From: Platanthera guangdongensis
Lineage: Eukaryota; Streptophyta; Magnoliopsida; Asparagales; Orchidaceae
Assembly (NCBI GenBank): GCA_039583875.1
Contig: CM077151.1
Span: 21,224,326-21,288,325, forward strand
Length of the DNA stretch: 64,000 nt
Direction: 5' to 3'
Positions 1 to 10,048 of this stretch are shown here, one piece after another. The notes beneath the pieces were generated by a model. That model saw only the letters and a list, made by a program, of their open reading frames with translations, was not told where the DNA came from and did not search any database. The position numbers and the translations under genes are program-made. Each line of letters starts with the position of its first letter. Within the stretch, counting starts at the first letter, position 1.

Positions 1-17
1 TTTCACTTGAAATGGAG

Positions 18-165
18 GGGATCCATTTCATGGCCATGATTGATTGCTTTTTCATCCAACGGGTTCAGCATTTTCAATCTTTTTATATTTTTTTTAGTCA
101 AAAAATTCTTGGCCACTAGATATTTCTTGGACTTATCTTATCCACTAAAACATGAAATAGATCCC
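18..165. mobile_element. Candidate small MITE with 15-bp inverted ends
   Basis: GGGATCCATTTCATG (18-32) is matched by the inverted copy CATGAAATAGATCCC (151-165), one mismatch. The roughly 118 bp between are AT-rich and non-coding. A direct copy of TTTCACTTGAAATGGAG lies on both sides (1-17 and 171-187), longer than a normal target duplication, so the outer structure is unclear. A MITE is an inference from the inverted ends only; a chance inverted repeat or the edge of a larger repeat beyond the window is possible. Confidence 0.35.
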
Positions 166-194
166 TGCATTTCACTTGAAATGGAGAGGATCCG

Positions 195-1583
195 GGTCCC
201 AAATAGAGCCTAAAAGTCTCAACCTGCAAGCTTTTGGCGGCTTTCTTTCACGCCCTACGGCTGCTGCGATGTCGGCCTCTCCTAGGCATCTGCTCCATCT
301 CAAGCTCACCCTTCCGCCTCTTATCGGCAGTCGGAGCACACGTCCCTCCTCTTCCCGGCAGTCGAAGCTCGCGACCATCTCCGTTCTCTTCATCGTCGCC
401 TACTTTGACAACCCTTTTCCTCATGATTTCCTTCCCTACCTCTCTAAAAACCAGCTCTGCAACTCTCCCGGCCTCAAAGTTGCAACACTTTCAATGTCAA
501 GGATACAAAGCTTGGTGGGTCTCGTAGTTCCACGCAGTGGAGGAGGGCTAAGATTATTTGGCAGAAGAGGATGTCGGTGTTGGGGAAGGTGAAGCTGGAT
601 TCGGGATTGCTGGCTGCTAGATCGACAAGAGTGAAAGCAACTTGCATCCAGCTTACCACCAGGTCGCCCTCTCCGGCCCTTCATCTCGCCCTTCTCTCTC
701 ACCCTTTTTAATATGAGCAACTTGTTGATTACTCTCTTTTATGGAGAGGAATTTACAAAATCTCAAGGAACGTCTTTCACTCTTTCATAATGAAGGAGAT
801 GCTCTCAACATAATGGTTCCTTGCCAGCTTTCTTTAAGATTTCATTCCAGCTCTAACACGCCCTTAATTTCTCTCGCTCATTTAAAATTACAGGTTAATA
901 TCAGATTCTTTTGCTCCAGCTGGGAGTGCGCAGAGTGTTGGAATACCAACGTAGATACTAAATTCTGATACTTTTTGAATCGGAAAAAAAACTATCTTGG
1001 CAAAGATACTAATTGTGCAACTTTGTAAACCGAAGATCTGCTCTCCACATATGGTGGCTTGGATTATATGGTATGCTTTCTTTGTTTACTTACAGTTGTC
1101 ATTGGAGGTCGACCGACAAAATCGTGTCGAGTGCCCAGTACTCCCAGGCGCAGTCAGACTCCACAAAATAACACTCTTTTCCCCTCCATGTTCTCACTTC
1201 TACAGCCAAGGGTGCAGGACATTGACGCATTGAGGTACTTTCCGCAATTCATGCAGATTATGTTTTATGACATCATCACTCAGGTGTATTTTTTCAATCA
1301 TTCAAGGTTCAATTTCAAATCCTTGATTGATTCATGAACTTAATTATATTCAATAAATGTTCACCAATTGAATTTAGATTTTAGAATTTTATGTAATGAA
1401 GGTTTTATGTCAGTATAATTTAGTGTACTTTTCTTTATAAATCAATTATAAGCCTGCATCTTCTCCATCACACTTATTTAGTATGGTGAATTGTTTGGTA
1501 TATTACAATGGTTTAATTCTTGCATTTCGTTGGAAAATATCTCTTTCACCAGTACAAATGCTTCCAATCCAGTTATGATTGAA
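195..1583. other. No confident gene; possible gene remnant
   Basis: Open stretches exist on the plus strand (for example 234-527, beginning with an Arg/Leu/Ser-rich stretch that resembles an organelle targeting peptide), but I recognise no domain, and several overlapping frames are equally open. No splice pattern links the segments convincingly. From about 1340 the sequence becomes AT-rich. It may be the decayed 5' exon of an organelle-targeted protein or ordinary intergenic DNA; neither can be supported further. Confidence 0.3.
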
Positions 1584-1592
1584 TATGATTGA

Positions 1593-1852
1593 GGACAATT
1601 TTCCAAAACCATCTCTCACACAATTTTTATTACCAAAACCATCCCCTTCAAAAATAAATACCCAAAACCATCTCTTTTCATCCAACTCAGCGCTGACGTG
1701 ACACTTTCTATAGCTTGGGCGGTACGGTGATTAATCCCACACCGCCCAAGTGAATTTAATCCCTCCTCTTTATAAGAGGAGGGCTGTTGAGAGGGGATAG
1801 AAATCCTCTCTCATTATATTTGGGCCGGCCCATGTATGATTCCTGCTAATAA
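1593..1852 (+). repeat. Left TIR of the MULE
   Basis: The inverted copy is at 4433-4691. Within it are two self-complementary segments: CTTGGGCGGT...ACCGCCCAAG (about 1715-1752) and CCTCCTCT-TTATA-AGAGGAGG (about 1763-1783). The TIR of this class usually carries the transposase promoter and binding sites; here the left TIR is downstream of the gene and the right TIR is upstream. Confidence 0.92.
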
Positions 1853-2058
1853 AATATTACAATGTAGGACATGAAACATAATAAAATTGCAACGTTTGCT
1901 CAATTGAAACAGAATGAAATTTTACAATGCCTGAAACATATTAAAAATAAAATCTTGATCGCGTCCATCTATTTTTGCTTCCTGCAACTCCTGAAATTTT
2001 AAAAAAAATTTAATAAAAATTAATAAAAATTAATTAAATAAAATAGAAAAATAAATTA

Positions 2059-4146
2059 TTACCGAATATTTTCTGGATTTCTAGGACAAGTTCCTCGATA
2101 ATGCCCAATTTCTTTGCATATCCCACATTTTTTATTACTGCGATCAACTGTTTCATCCATAGTATTTTTGTAGCGGCGACTTTGGGGACGTCCAGACCTA
2201 CGTATCAGGTTTGGTGGGAGGAGCTCTATGATGCCTCTTGCTGGATTGAGTGGTTGCCAACATGTTATATCCGGTATTGCATGGAAACATGGAGTGTATG
2301 TACTCCTATAACTTGATATTGTATAATAATCAGAAATAAATTGTTCATGTGCTACTCGCCTTAAACCAAGTATAGCAATCAAATGAGCGCACGGTATGTG
2401 ATATAATACCATATTATGACAAATGCAATTACCCCCATTATCCGTAAGCACAATCTTATATGTTATATTGTTATCATCATAACAAAGATATTCATGACTA
2501 TTTATTTGAACATTTCTTGTTAAGCTTCTTGCTTTTTCCTCCCGAATACGTAACATTCTTAATACTTTAGGCACAAATCTAGACGCTGCTTCATTTGTCC
2601 AGTTTTTTGCATCTTCCTCTCGTTTTAAAAACATAGCTATACAATGATAGTAAGTTGCAGAAACCAATGCTTGAATCGGTAGACCACGTGAACGTTTAAG
2701 TACGCCATTAAAACTCTCGCTCGCATTAGTTGTCATGGTTCCATATCTTGCACCATAATCATACAATAGGGTCCATTTTTCAACATCTCTAGCCACTAAC
2801 CAATCATATGCTCTTTGATCTATTGTTCTGATACTTTCCATTTGTTGTGAAAATGTAGCAAAATCTGAAGCAGACCCTGCCCAATACATTTTATCACATA
2901 ATATATCTACCCCTGCCAACCCAAAACCACGTACAGTTTTTTTATAATTCTCTCGCAAATGGCGAAGACAATGTCTGTGTCGTGCCCATGGAAGCTCGGT
3001 TGAAACTCCTTTGATAAGCCCTGCATGTTTGTCACTTATAATACACAGATCTGGCCGACTCGGTATGATCGGAAGCATTACCTTAAGACGATTCAGAAAC
3101 CATTCCCAAGATTCGATACACTCAGATTCAACAATCGCAAATGCAAGTGGAAATAGTCCATTATTGGCATCAATACCAACTGCTATTAACATTGTTCCCC
3201 GAAATCGACCAAGTAAAAATGTACCATCAAGACTTAATACTGGTCTACAATTTGCCCAACCTTCTATAGATGGACCAAACGCCCAAAATAATCGTTGAAA
3301 TCTATTTGAATCTATCGTTTGGATGTCGTAAACTGTCTCAGGATTGGTCAAACATAGAGTATCCAAGTAGCGGAGTAGTATTTTATAAGACACCGTCCAA
3401 CCCCCAAATATAGTTTTTATGGCTTTGCCTCTTGCGGTCCAAGCTTTTTTATAACTCGGTGTAATGTTGAACTTTGCATTTATCCGACTCCGTATTTCAC
3501 GAGGTTTAATATCAATTTGGGTATATAAAACAGGAGTGATAAAACGAGCAATAAAACTCGCAGTGCATTGACGATGATCATCTTGGTTTATCGGATTAGT
3601 ACAAGTATGTGGTGCAGAAACACGTGAAATCATCCATGTATCCCCATGTCTTTTCGACTTCGTTGCTCTTAGTTTCCATGCACAAGAATCAGTATATAAA
3701 CACTCAATATTTAGCCTGGTCTGATTTGACTGAATGCTTTTAAATTGGACATGATTCTTTATAGACCAAGCACTTATAGCACAATGCAACTCTGATTTTG
3801 TTTTATAAAACAAACCAGGCAATATTTCATCGGGTATATCAAAATCTAACATTCGATTTGATGTCGGGTTTTCGCCATCAAAGTCTTGTTTTATGACCCA
3901 GTCCTTTATTGTTTTAGCGAATTGGATGAACGAATTATCAACAACTATGCGATCAACCCAACTTTGATCACGAGCTACTGAATTTTCAAATATTCCAGTT
4001 ACCCTTTCTTGTACTTCACAAATATTGTCTTCCTCATTGGAAGACTCTTCACTGATATCATCATTAAAACAATTAAGATCTATAGGCACACCTCGTTCCT
4101 CATAAATTGCAGACTCATCAATGTCAAACTCACTTCCAGAATACAT
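2059..4146 (-). CDS. MULE transposase (MuDR/MURA type), intact
   Basis: The protein is 695 residues, in one exon, with no stop or frameshift. It would catalyse cut-and-paste transposition of the surrounding element in the nucleus. Domains in order: an acidic N-terminus; a MuDR DNA-binding region near residues 110-185 with several Cys/His, ending in APHTC; the MULE catalytic domain, with LSLDGTF near residue 305 (first Asp), IISDKHAG near 365 (second Asp), and the NASESFN motif further on, a likely site of the catalytic Glu; a SWIM zinc finger (CICH...IPCAH) near 590-610; and a C-terminal CCHC knuckle (CGICKEIGHYRGTC). Length fits autonomous plant MULEs. The ATG at 4146 lies about 290 bp inside the right TIR end, consistent with transcription from that TIR. 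The family assignment is secure; activity is an inference. Confidence 0.93.
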   Translation of the reverse strand: MYSGSEFDIDESAIYEERGVPIDLNCFNDDISEESSNEEDNICEVQERVTGIFENSVARDQSWVDRIVVDNSFIQFAKTIKDWVIKQDFDGENPTSNRMLDFDIPDEILPGLFYKTKSELHCAISAWSIKNHVQFKSIQSNQTRLNIECLYTDSCAWKLRATKSKRHGDTWMISRVSAPHTCTNPINQDDHRQCTASFIARFITPVLYTQIDIKPREIRSRINAKFNITPSYKKAWTARGKAIKTIFGGWTVSYKILLRYLDTLCLTNPETVYDIQTIDSNRFQRLFWAFGPSIEGWANCRPVLSLDGTFLLGRFRGTMLIAVGIDANNGLFPLAFAIVESECIESWEWFLNRLKVMLPIIPSRPDLCIISDKHAGLIKGVSTELPWARHRHCLRHLRENYKKTVRGFGLAGVDILCDKMYWAGSASDFATFSQQMESIRTIDQRAYDWLVARDVEKWTLLYDYGARYGTMTTNASESFNGVLKRSRGLPIQALVSATYYHCIAMFLKREEDAKNWTNEAASRFVPKVLRMLRIREEKARSLTRNVQINSHEYLCYDDNNITYKIVLTDNGGNCICHNMVLYHIPCAHLIAILGLRRVAHEQFISDYYTISSYRSTYTPCFHAIPDITCWQPLNPARGIIELLPPNLIRRSGRPQSRRYKNTMDETVDRSNKKCGICKEIGHYRGTCPRNPENIR

Positions 4147-4432
4147 GATTAACGTTAAAAATTTTTCATAAAAATTACTAACCTTTTAACTTGATGAAAT
4201 CTCAAGTTAAGTTCTTCAAGGCTCACTTTGGTACTTATGAAAGTCACCACATGAGTCTATTTATAAGCTATCAAACATCCCAAATTGTCTCACTAGCAAT
4301 GTGAGACTAAATAAGTTGTTCGCAAAAAAAAATTTTAAGATATTTCATTTTTTCCTAAAATAATTTTGACATAACTTTTTTAATTAGTTTATTTTTTTCA
4401 ATTGCCTAAATTTTTTTAACAAATATTTCAAT

Positions 4433-4691
4433 TATTAGCAGGAATCATACATGGGCCGGCCCAAATATAATGAGAGAGGATTTCTATCCCCTCTCAACAG
4501 CCCTCCTCTTATAAAGAGGAGGGATTAAATTCACTTGGGCGGTGTGGGATTAATCACCGTACCGCCCAAGCTATAGAAAGTGCCACGTCAGCGCTGAGTT
4601 GGATGAAAAGAGATTGTTTTGGGTATTTATTTTTGAAGGGGATGGTTTTGGTAATAAAAATTGTGTGAGAGATGGTTTTGGAAAAATGTCC
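4433..4691 (-). repeat. Right TIR of the MULE
   Basis: This is the inverted partner of 1593-1852, with the same internal palindromes. Only isolated substitutions separate the two copies, for example GACGTGACAC in the left TIR against GACGTGGCAC in the right one. It lies upstream of the transposase and is the likely promoter-bearing end. Confidence 0.92.
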
Positions 4692-4700
4692 TATGATTGA

Positions 4701-5149
4701 CTAGAAAGCAGTTTTAAAATTAAAATATTTGAGGCACATTAACACTTCATCTTGATTTGACTGTGGTGATTTATTTTCTAAAACATAGCTTTTTGTTTAA
4801 GTAGTTTAATTTTTCAATGAAATTCATGTTTGAATGGAGAGGCTTTCTATATTTGCTTGATTTATTTTGCTTAAAGTGTTGAAATCTTAAATGTTTGACT
4901 TGAGTAATAACGTAATCTTGCTGTATGGCTTCTGATCATGTGATAACTTATCATATCGCTAAATATTATGACTTGAGTGATAACTTGTCAGATCACTAAA
5001 TTTCTCATCTTTATAAATGCACATTAACTCCATGCTCATATGGTGGCGCAGCCGCTGATATGCGGTCGCAACTTGCTCATATGCAGGAGCAACCCGCTCG
5101 ATTGCAGGCGCAATCTACTAAGAGTCAGCGAAGCCCGTGCGGAGCTGCT

Positions 5150-5200
<51 letters not shown>

Positions 5201-5577
5201 TTATAAAGGAATTATAAAGGAAGTATAAACTCATGAGTTCGAAATTAGAACAGACGTCTTATCATGAATTGATAATTCTGCTGTCGTCCGATTGAGCTCA
5301 ATCAAACCACACTCTCTCTCCACATTTTACTAGGTCTTCTAAACCTACTATTAGGATGTCCTAAACCTATGCAAAATTACGATTTTACCCCTATATAACG
5401 CATAAAATATTTCAAGCTCGGGTTAGCCACAGCCCGCAACATGCCTGCTACCAGCCAGAGCCCACCCGATAACAACAACATTTCAACAAGCTGAGTCGGG
5501 TATGCTTTATATATTTAAAATTACAAACTAAATAGGCGGTGTGAGACTATTACAAATAACAATATAAAAGACGCGCT
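4701..5577. other. Intergenic DNA with a short coding-like fragment
   Basis: This is AT-rich DNA between the MULE and Copia-1. At 5040-5150 there is a short GC-richer patch that reads as a Gln/Ala-rich peptide in one frame; it could be a retrotransposon linker remnant but is too short to assign. No gene is supported. Confidence 0.4.
5153..5198. repeat. (AT)23 microsatellite
   Basis: An uninterrupted AT dinucleotide run of 46 bp. Confidence 0.98.
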
Positions 5578-6071
5578 TGTAAAAATTTGTGATAAGCAAA
5601 AAACGGGACACCAGACGCAGAAACACTCAAACTATCTGAGCCCAAGCAAATCAAATTCAACCAGAAGAATAAGAATCTTGTGCTATAAAAATCTTTACAA
5701 AGCGAGACATACTTGGCGAGACATGGTTGCCGATGTACCCGATGAAAGCAGAAAAAATTACAAGACACAGAACAAGCCGCACGGTCTCAAGAAGAAGTCG
5801 CCGACCCTGCGGAGCTGCCTAGGGAGTCCGCGGAAGCCGCCTAGCCGCAAGACTGCAACCAAGCCGCGCGGACAACCCGTTATTCCAGTGTTGACAAAGA
5901 ACTCTGTCCGCTGATCTGCAAACCGCTTGACCGCGAGGTCACCTAGCCGCTAGATCACACGAATTGCTGCTGCCACCGAACAGAACAAGCCGCCAGAGGC
6001 GGACAACTTATTGAACTGGGAAACAAGTTGCAGAAGAGAAGACCGCCTGGTCGTAAATCGCGACCTGCTGC
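5578..6071 (-). repeat. Copia-1 3' LTR, distal part
   Basis: This is the U5-side end of the 3' LTR on the minus strand, ending at 5578. It is separated from the rest of the LTR (14136-14931) by the hAT insertion at 6072. It includes about 330-370 bp that the 5' LTR (24155-25104) lacks. Confidence 0.85.
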
Positions 6072-6204
6072 CATTCTTGTCTCGGCGTCAAGATGAACCA
6101 AGGCGAGCGCTGGGCGCCTTGACGCTTAGGCGTCAAGGCGGACGCCTAGGCGGCACTAAGGCGAGTAAGTCGCAAGTCGCCATTTTTTTTAAAAAAAAGC
6201 AGTA

Positions 6205-6560
6205 TATAGACTGCGGTTATTATAATAACCGCAGTCTATATTCTGAAGGATATAGAATGCAGTTATTATAAAAATCGCAGTTTATAGTACACATAATATA
6301 GACTGCGGTTTTATAATAACCGCTGTTTATATTATACATGCTATAAACTGCGGTTTTATAATAACCGCAGTATATGCTCAGGCTATATACTGCGGTTAAT
6401 AGAATAATCGCAGTTTATATACTTATGACTATCGACTGCGGTTATTAGAATAACCGCAGTCTATATTCGTATATAGACAGCGGTTACAATAATAACCGCA
6501 GTCTATAACATGTCTGTCATACTTTAGACTGCGGTTATTATAATAACCGCAGTGTAAAGC
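6205..6560. repeat. Left subterminal palindrome array of hAT-1
   Basis: About six hairpin units, each made of two inverted copies of TATAGACTGCGGTTAT with varying centres. The first (6205-6240) is a perfect 36-bp palindrome. Related units recur at 13618-14040. Such arrays usually bind transposase or transposon-encoded DNA-binding proteins. Confidence 0.85.
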
Positions 6561-7153
6561 TCCATTTTTTTGATATAATATTTACCAAGTACAAACACAG
6601 ACATAGATTTTTTTTTCTTCATAGCAGACTAGCAGTTAGCAGTAAGCAACTAAGAATAGTTTCTGATATATGGATTATGGACAGTTAATATTAAGCAACT
6701 AACTAAGCATAGCAGTTAGCATCTAACTAAGCATAGTTTCTGAATCTTATGATATCATGAATTCATGATATCTTCATATCTCAATTCTCAACACATGATA
6801 TGATCATATGACAAGAAGTAGACAAGTAGCAAGCACAAATGTTCCAACTATCAATATCATGTATTCATGAATCATGATATCTCAAATCCTCAATTCTCAA
6901 ACCTCAATACATTCATACCTATGAGGTATCTCAATTCTCAAATACCATGAAGCAGTAAGCATGTAACAGTAAAAAAAAACAGTGACAATCAATGGTCAAG
7001 ACTCAAAACAAACTTCAGAGAAAGCAATAACAAAAAAGGGAACACAAAAATATCATAGTCTAGTATTGTGGTCAAATCAAAAATGTCTTCATCCATTGCA
7101 CAATATAAGAATGAATAATATTTTTAACATTAACTTTAAATAATCATAAAAGA

Positions 7154-9790
7154 TCAACTAGAATCATCATCTAGTAAGTCGTCATTGACATTGAATGTGT
7201 TTGGTTGGATGGAGGTACTCGCCATTTGCCCATAATTATCATAAATATCTTCACCATCACTGACAACTACAAAATGATCTAAATCTTCATCCCCTTGAGC
7301 TATTAGTTCATTTATTTGACGATTAGTTCCAACTCCACTTCGTAAATTTCGAGGCTCAGTTTCAATAGCTATCTCTACAGCATCCCATGTGAGATTATCA
7401 TCATCAAAAACTAGAGCTTCCTCTGGTTTGTTCACCATCCACTCACTACTCCAGTCGAGCTCATCAAGCACCAAAGGGTTGTAATTTCTTCCCTTTTCAC
7501 GTCTTTCTTGGAATCGTGCTTGTAGACGACGATTATATTGGATGTATACAAGATCACTAAGACTTTGATGTTTCAATGTATTTTTTTTTTGTGTGAATCT
7601 GAATCAAGATAATTTCAAAATTATTGGTAAATTAGTAAATATAAAATATTAAAATTTTTATTGAATATTTGTATATTTACAAACTCAAAAGTACTTCAAT
7701 TGCGCTCACAACTAGAAGAAGAACAACATAAGTCAATTATGCGCAATGCTACCTTTGTAAGATCAACATTTGGTCCTCCATGTGCACCCCACCAATCCAC
7801 TATTCATTTAAGACAAATATAAATTATTTGACATATAAATAATTTAAGAAAAAATAAAAATGTAAACAATACTTACTTGGATTTAAGGTGGTTCGTTGCC
7901 TAATAGCCATAGCCTTTCCAAAACTATTTCGAGATGCTTTGTAGTTAGTATCTTGCTCGGCAATCTTGTCTTGCAATTCTTGATCGGGCACTAGTCTTGC
8001 AATAACATCATTGAAAGCATATTGAAATTTTCAGGCATCATCATTATTTTGTTCCTCGTATTCAAAATATTTGCTTGGATTTAGAAACAAAGTCGCCCTA
8101 TACAATTTTTGCTCAATTTGATTTGTTTATATATTTTTAACAATCTCATTAATCTTTTTAAATAATCTTTCTTTGTTATCAAAATGTTGTTTGATCTTTT
8201 GTTTGGCTTCTTTCATTGCAGCATATACTTCAGGCATAGCCGGTCTTTCATCTCCATCTACTAATCGCAAAACTGCAATCAGTGGTTTTCCTCATTTTAG
8301 ACAATCTCTTACTCTATTCCAAAAATTGGTTGATAGTATTATTTCAACAATCTGTTTTCCGGCTTCAGTTTTTGCCAAATTAGCGGCATTCCACGAGCGC
8401 GACACAAAGAGTAATTTCAGCTTCTCCTCATGCTTAAGCACACTTTGTAGAGTAAGGAATGATGTTGCAAATCTAGTTACCGAATGCCTCACTTGATCAC
8501 CGCCTATAATAGTCCTTATTGTATCAAGTAAACGAGTGTGTCTGTAGATGAAATTTGTAGTCATTCTTACATTTCTTATCACAGTTTTGTTCTGTTCTAG
8601 CTTGCCTATATACTCTAGCATGAGATTAATGCAATGGGCTGCACAAGGAGTTCAGAATAATGTAGGTCTTTTTTCCATTAAAATTTTACCAGCTGACTTG
8701 TAATTAGAAGCATTGTCAGTCACCACCTGCAGAGTGCAGATATTTGTAATTATTGAAAGTTGTAGACTATTAAACTTGAAATATGAAAATTATTAAATTA
8801 ATGAAACCAAAAAAATTACCTGAACAACACACTCTGCTCCTATCTCTCTAATCTTACTATCAAGCAACTCTGATAACATTGTAGCATCTTGAATATGACT
8901 GGATGCATCTACGGAACCCATAAAATAGGATCCTTCTGGACAGTTGACTAGAAAATTGATCAAATGTCTCCCTCTCCTGTCTGTCCAACCATCTGACACA
9001 AGTGTGCAACCATATCTCCTCCAGTACGCTTGATAGTTTGTCTTCATCTTCATAACTTTATCTTTTGTATTTTTTAGCAATGGGACTCTCAAATCATGAT
9101 AACTAGGGCCTTTATAAGCAGGCGCATACTGTCCAACTGCTTCAAGCATGACTTCAAAACTTTGTGCCTTTGCAGCATTGAATGGAATTCCACATTCATA
9201 GAACCAATCAACAACATAACTATCAACTCTCTTTTTCTCTTCAGGTGTTCTAAAACATCTCTCGATAGTAGTTTGTGCAGGATCTTTTGCACGTCTATCA
9301 TCTACTACATCTTCAGGAGCATGCCTCACATGAGCATCCATAGACCCCCTTTTTTGTGTTAAGTGGATTACTTTCCTTTTTTGGCACTTGTCCCAGAACT
9401 TGGGACAAATGACGTTTTAGCTGTAGATAATGTCGGGGATACATTTTGTGACCATGTTGACTCTCTTTCTTGGTCACTCTCATTGTCATCATCAACAGTC
9501 AGATGCACATTATCCTTTTTTTAGCATTTAAAGCTGAATACATCTCAGATGCTATTTCAGAAGTAGTCTTCAAACACTTGGATACATCTCCATACCCGCC
9601 ACATAAGTGTTGCTTCAACCTTTTGATACCACCCTTTATCAATATAGCACACAAATTACATTTAACTGTATTTTTATCTTCTAGGTTGGGCCAATGACTA
9701 TACTTCCAACCAAGATCATTTGACTTTGCTTTTCGTTTAGGATCCGTTTTTGGATCAATGTCATTGCTACCAATGGATGGAGCAAGAGTG
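7154..9790 (-). pseudogene. hAT transposase (BED finger, DUF659, hAT dimerisation), decayed
   Basis: Reading on the minus strand: a BED zinc finger near 9600-9720 (Cys-x2-Cys pair followed by KRLKQH and Cys); a DUF659 catalytic region at 8830-9341 containing TLVSDGWTDRRGRHLINF; a plausible GT...AG intron at about 8728-8822; then the TDNASNYKSAG segment and the central transposase region (8292-8621); and the C-terminal dimerisation motif near 7660-7750, where CERN is followed by a stop in place of the usual Trp. Further breaks include a frameshift near 9340-9500 (a poly-G run) and stops near 8655 and 8291. The final acidic tail is open at 7154-7576. It once supplied transposase to hAT-1 and is unlikely to be functional now. 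Confidence 0.85.
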
Positions 9791-9799
9791 TTGTTGTTT

Positions 9800-10048
9800 T
9801 GGTCTTACATCTTTCACAAACAGGATCTATAGATTGCAGAGTTAGGTCGGGACAATGAAATAAATAACGGCTAAAGAAATCATCACAATTAACAATTTAA
9901 AGAACTCTCAAAGACATGCTCATTTAGAAGAGTCAACAAGATCATAAGAACATTTTCATTAGTTCTACTTCTATAGTATAGACAAGACACTCCATGATAA
10001 ATTTAGCAATACAAAAATACATTTGTCATTTGTCAATCAAATCATGAT
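9800..10048. other. Spacer inside hAT-1
   Basis: AT-rich sequence between the two minus-strand genes of hAT-1. No gene or clear signal is seen. Confidence 0.5.

Larger units (their letters stand above)
1593..4691 (-). mobile_element. Complete Mutator-like element (MULE) with long TIRs
   Basis: The element is bounded by a perfect 9-bp target duplication TATGATTGA (1584-1592 and 4692-4700), the size typical of Mutator insertions. Its ends are inverted repeats of about 260 bp (1593-1852 and 4433-4691) that differ at only a few positions by eye. The single gene inside, on the minus strand, is a full-length MuDR-type transposase with no stop. Long, nearly identical TIRs, an exact duplication and an intact reading frame together suggest a recent and possibly autonomous insertion. 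No second (mudrB-like) gene is present, as is usual for MULEs outside maize MuDR. A further TATGATTGA one base upstream of the left duplication (1574-1582) shows the target already contained a short tandem repeat. Confidence 0.93.

Noticed and set aside
5040..5228. Small open frame ending in an Ile-Tyr run
   Set aside because: The second half is translation of the (AT)n microsatellite.
6205..6560. CRISPR-like appearance of regularly spaced repeats
   Set aside because: The repeats are themselves full palindromes with no unique spacers, are mirrored at the other end of a transposon, and this is plant nuclear DNA.
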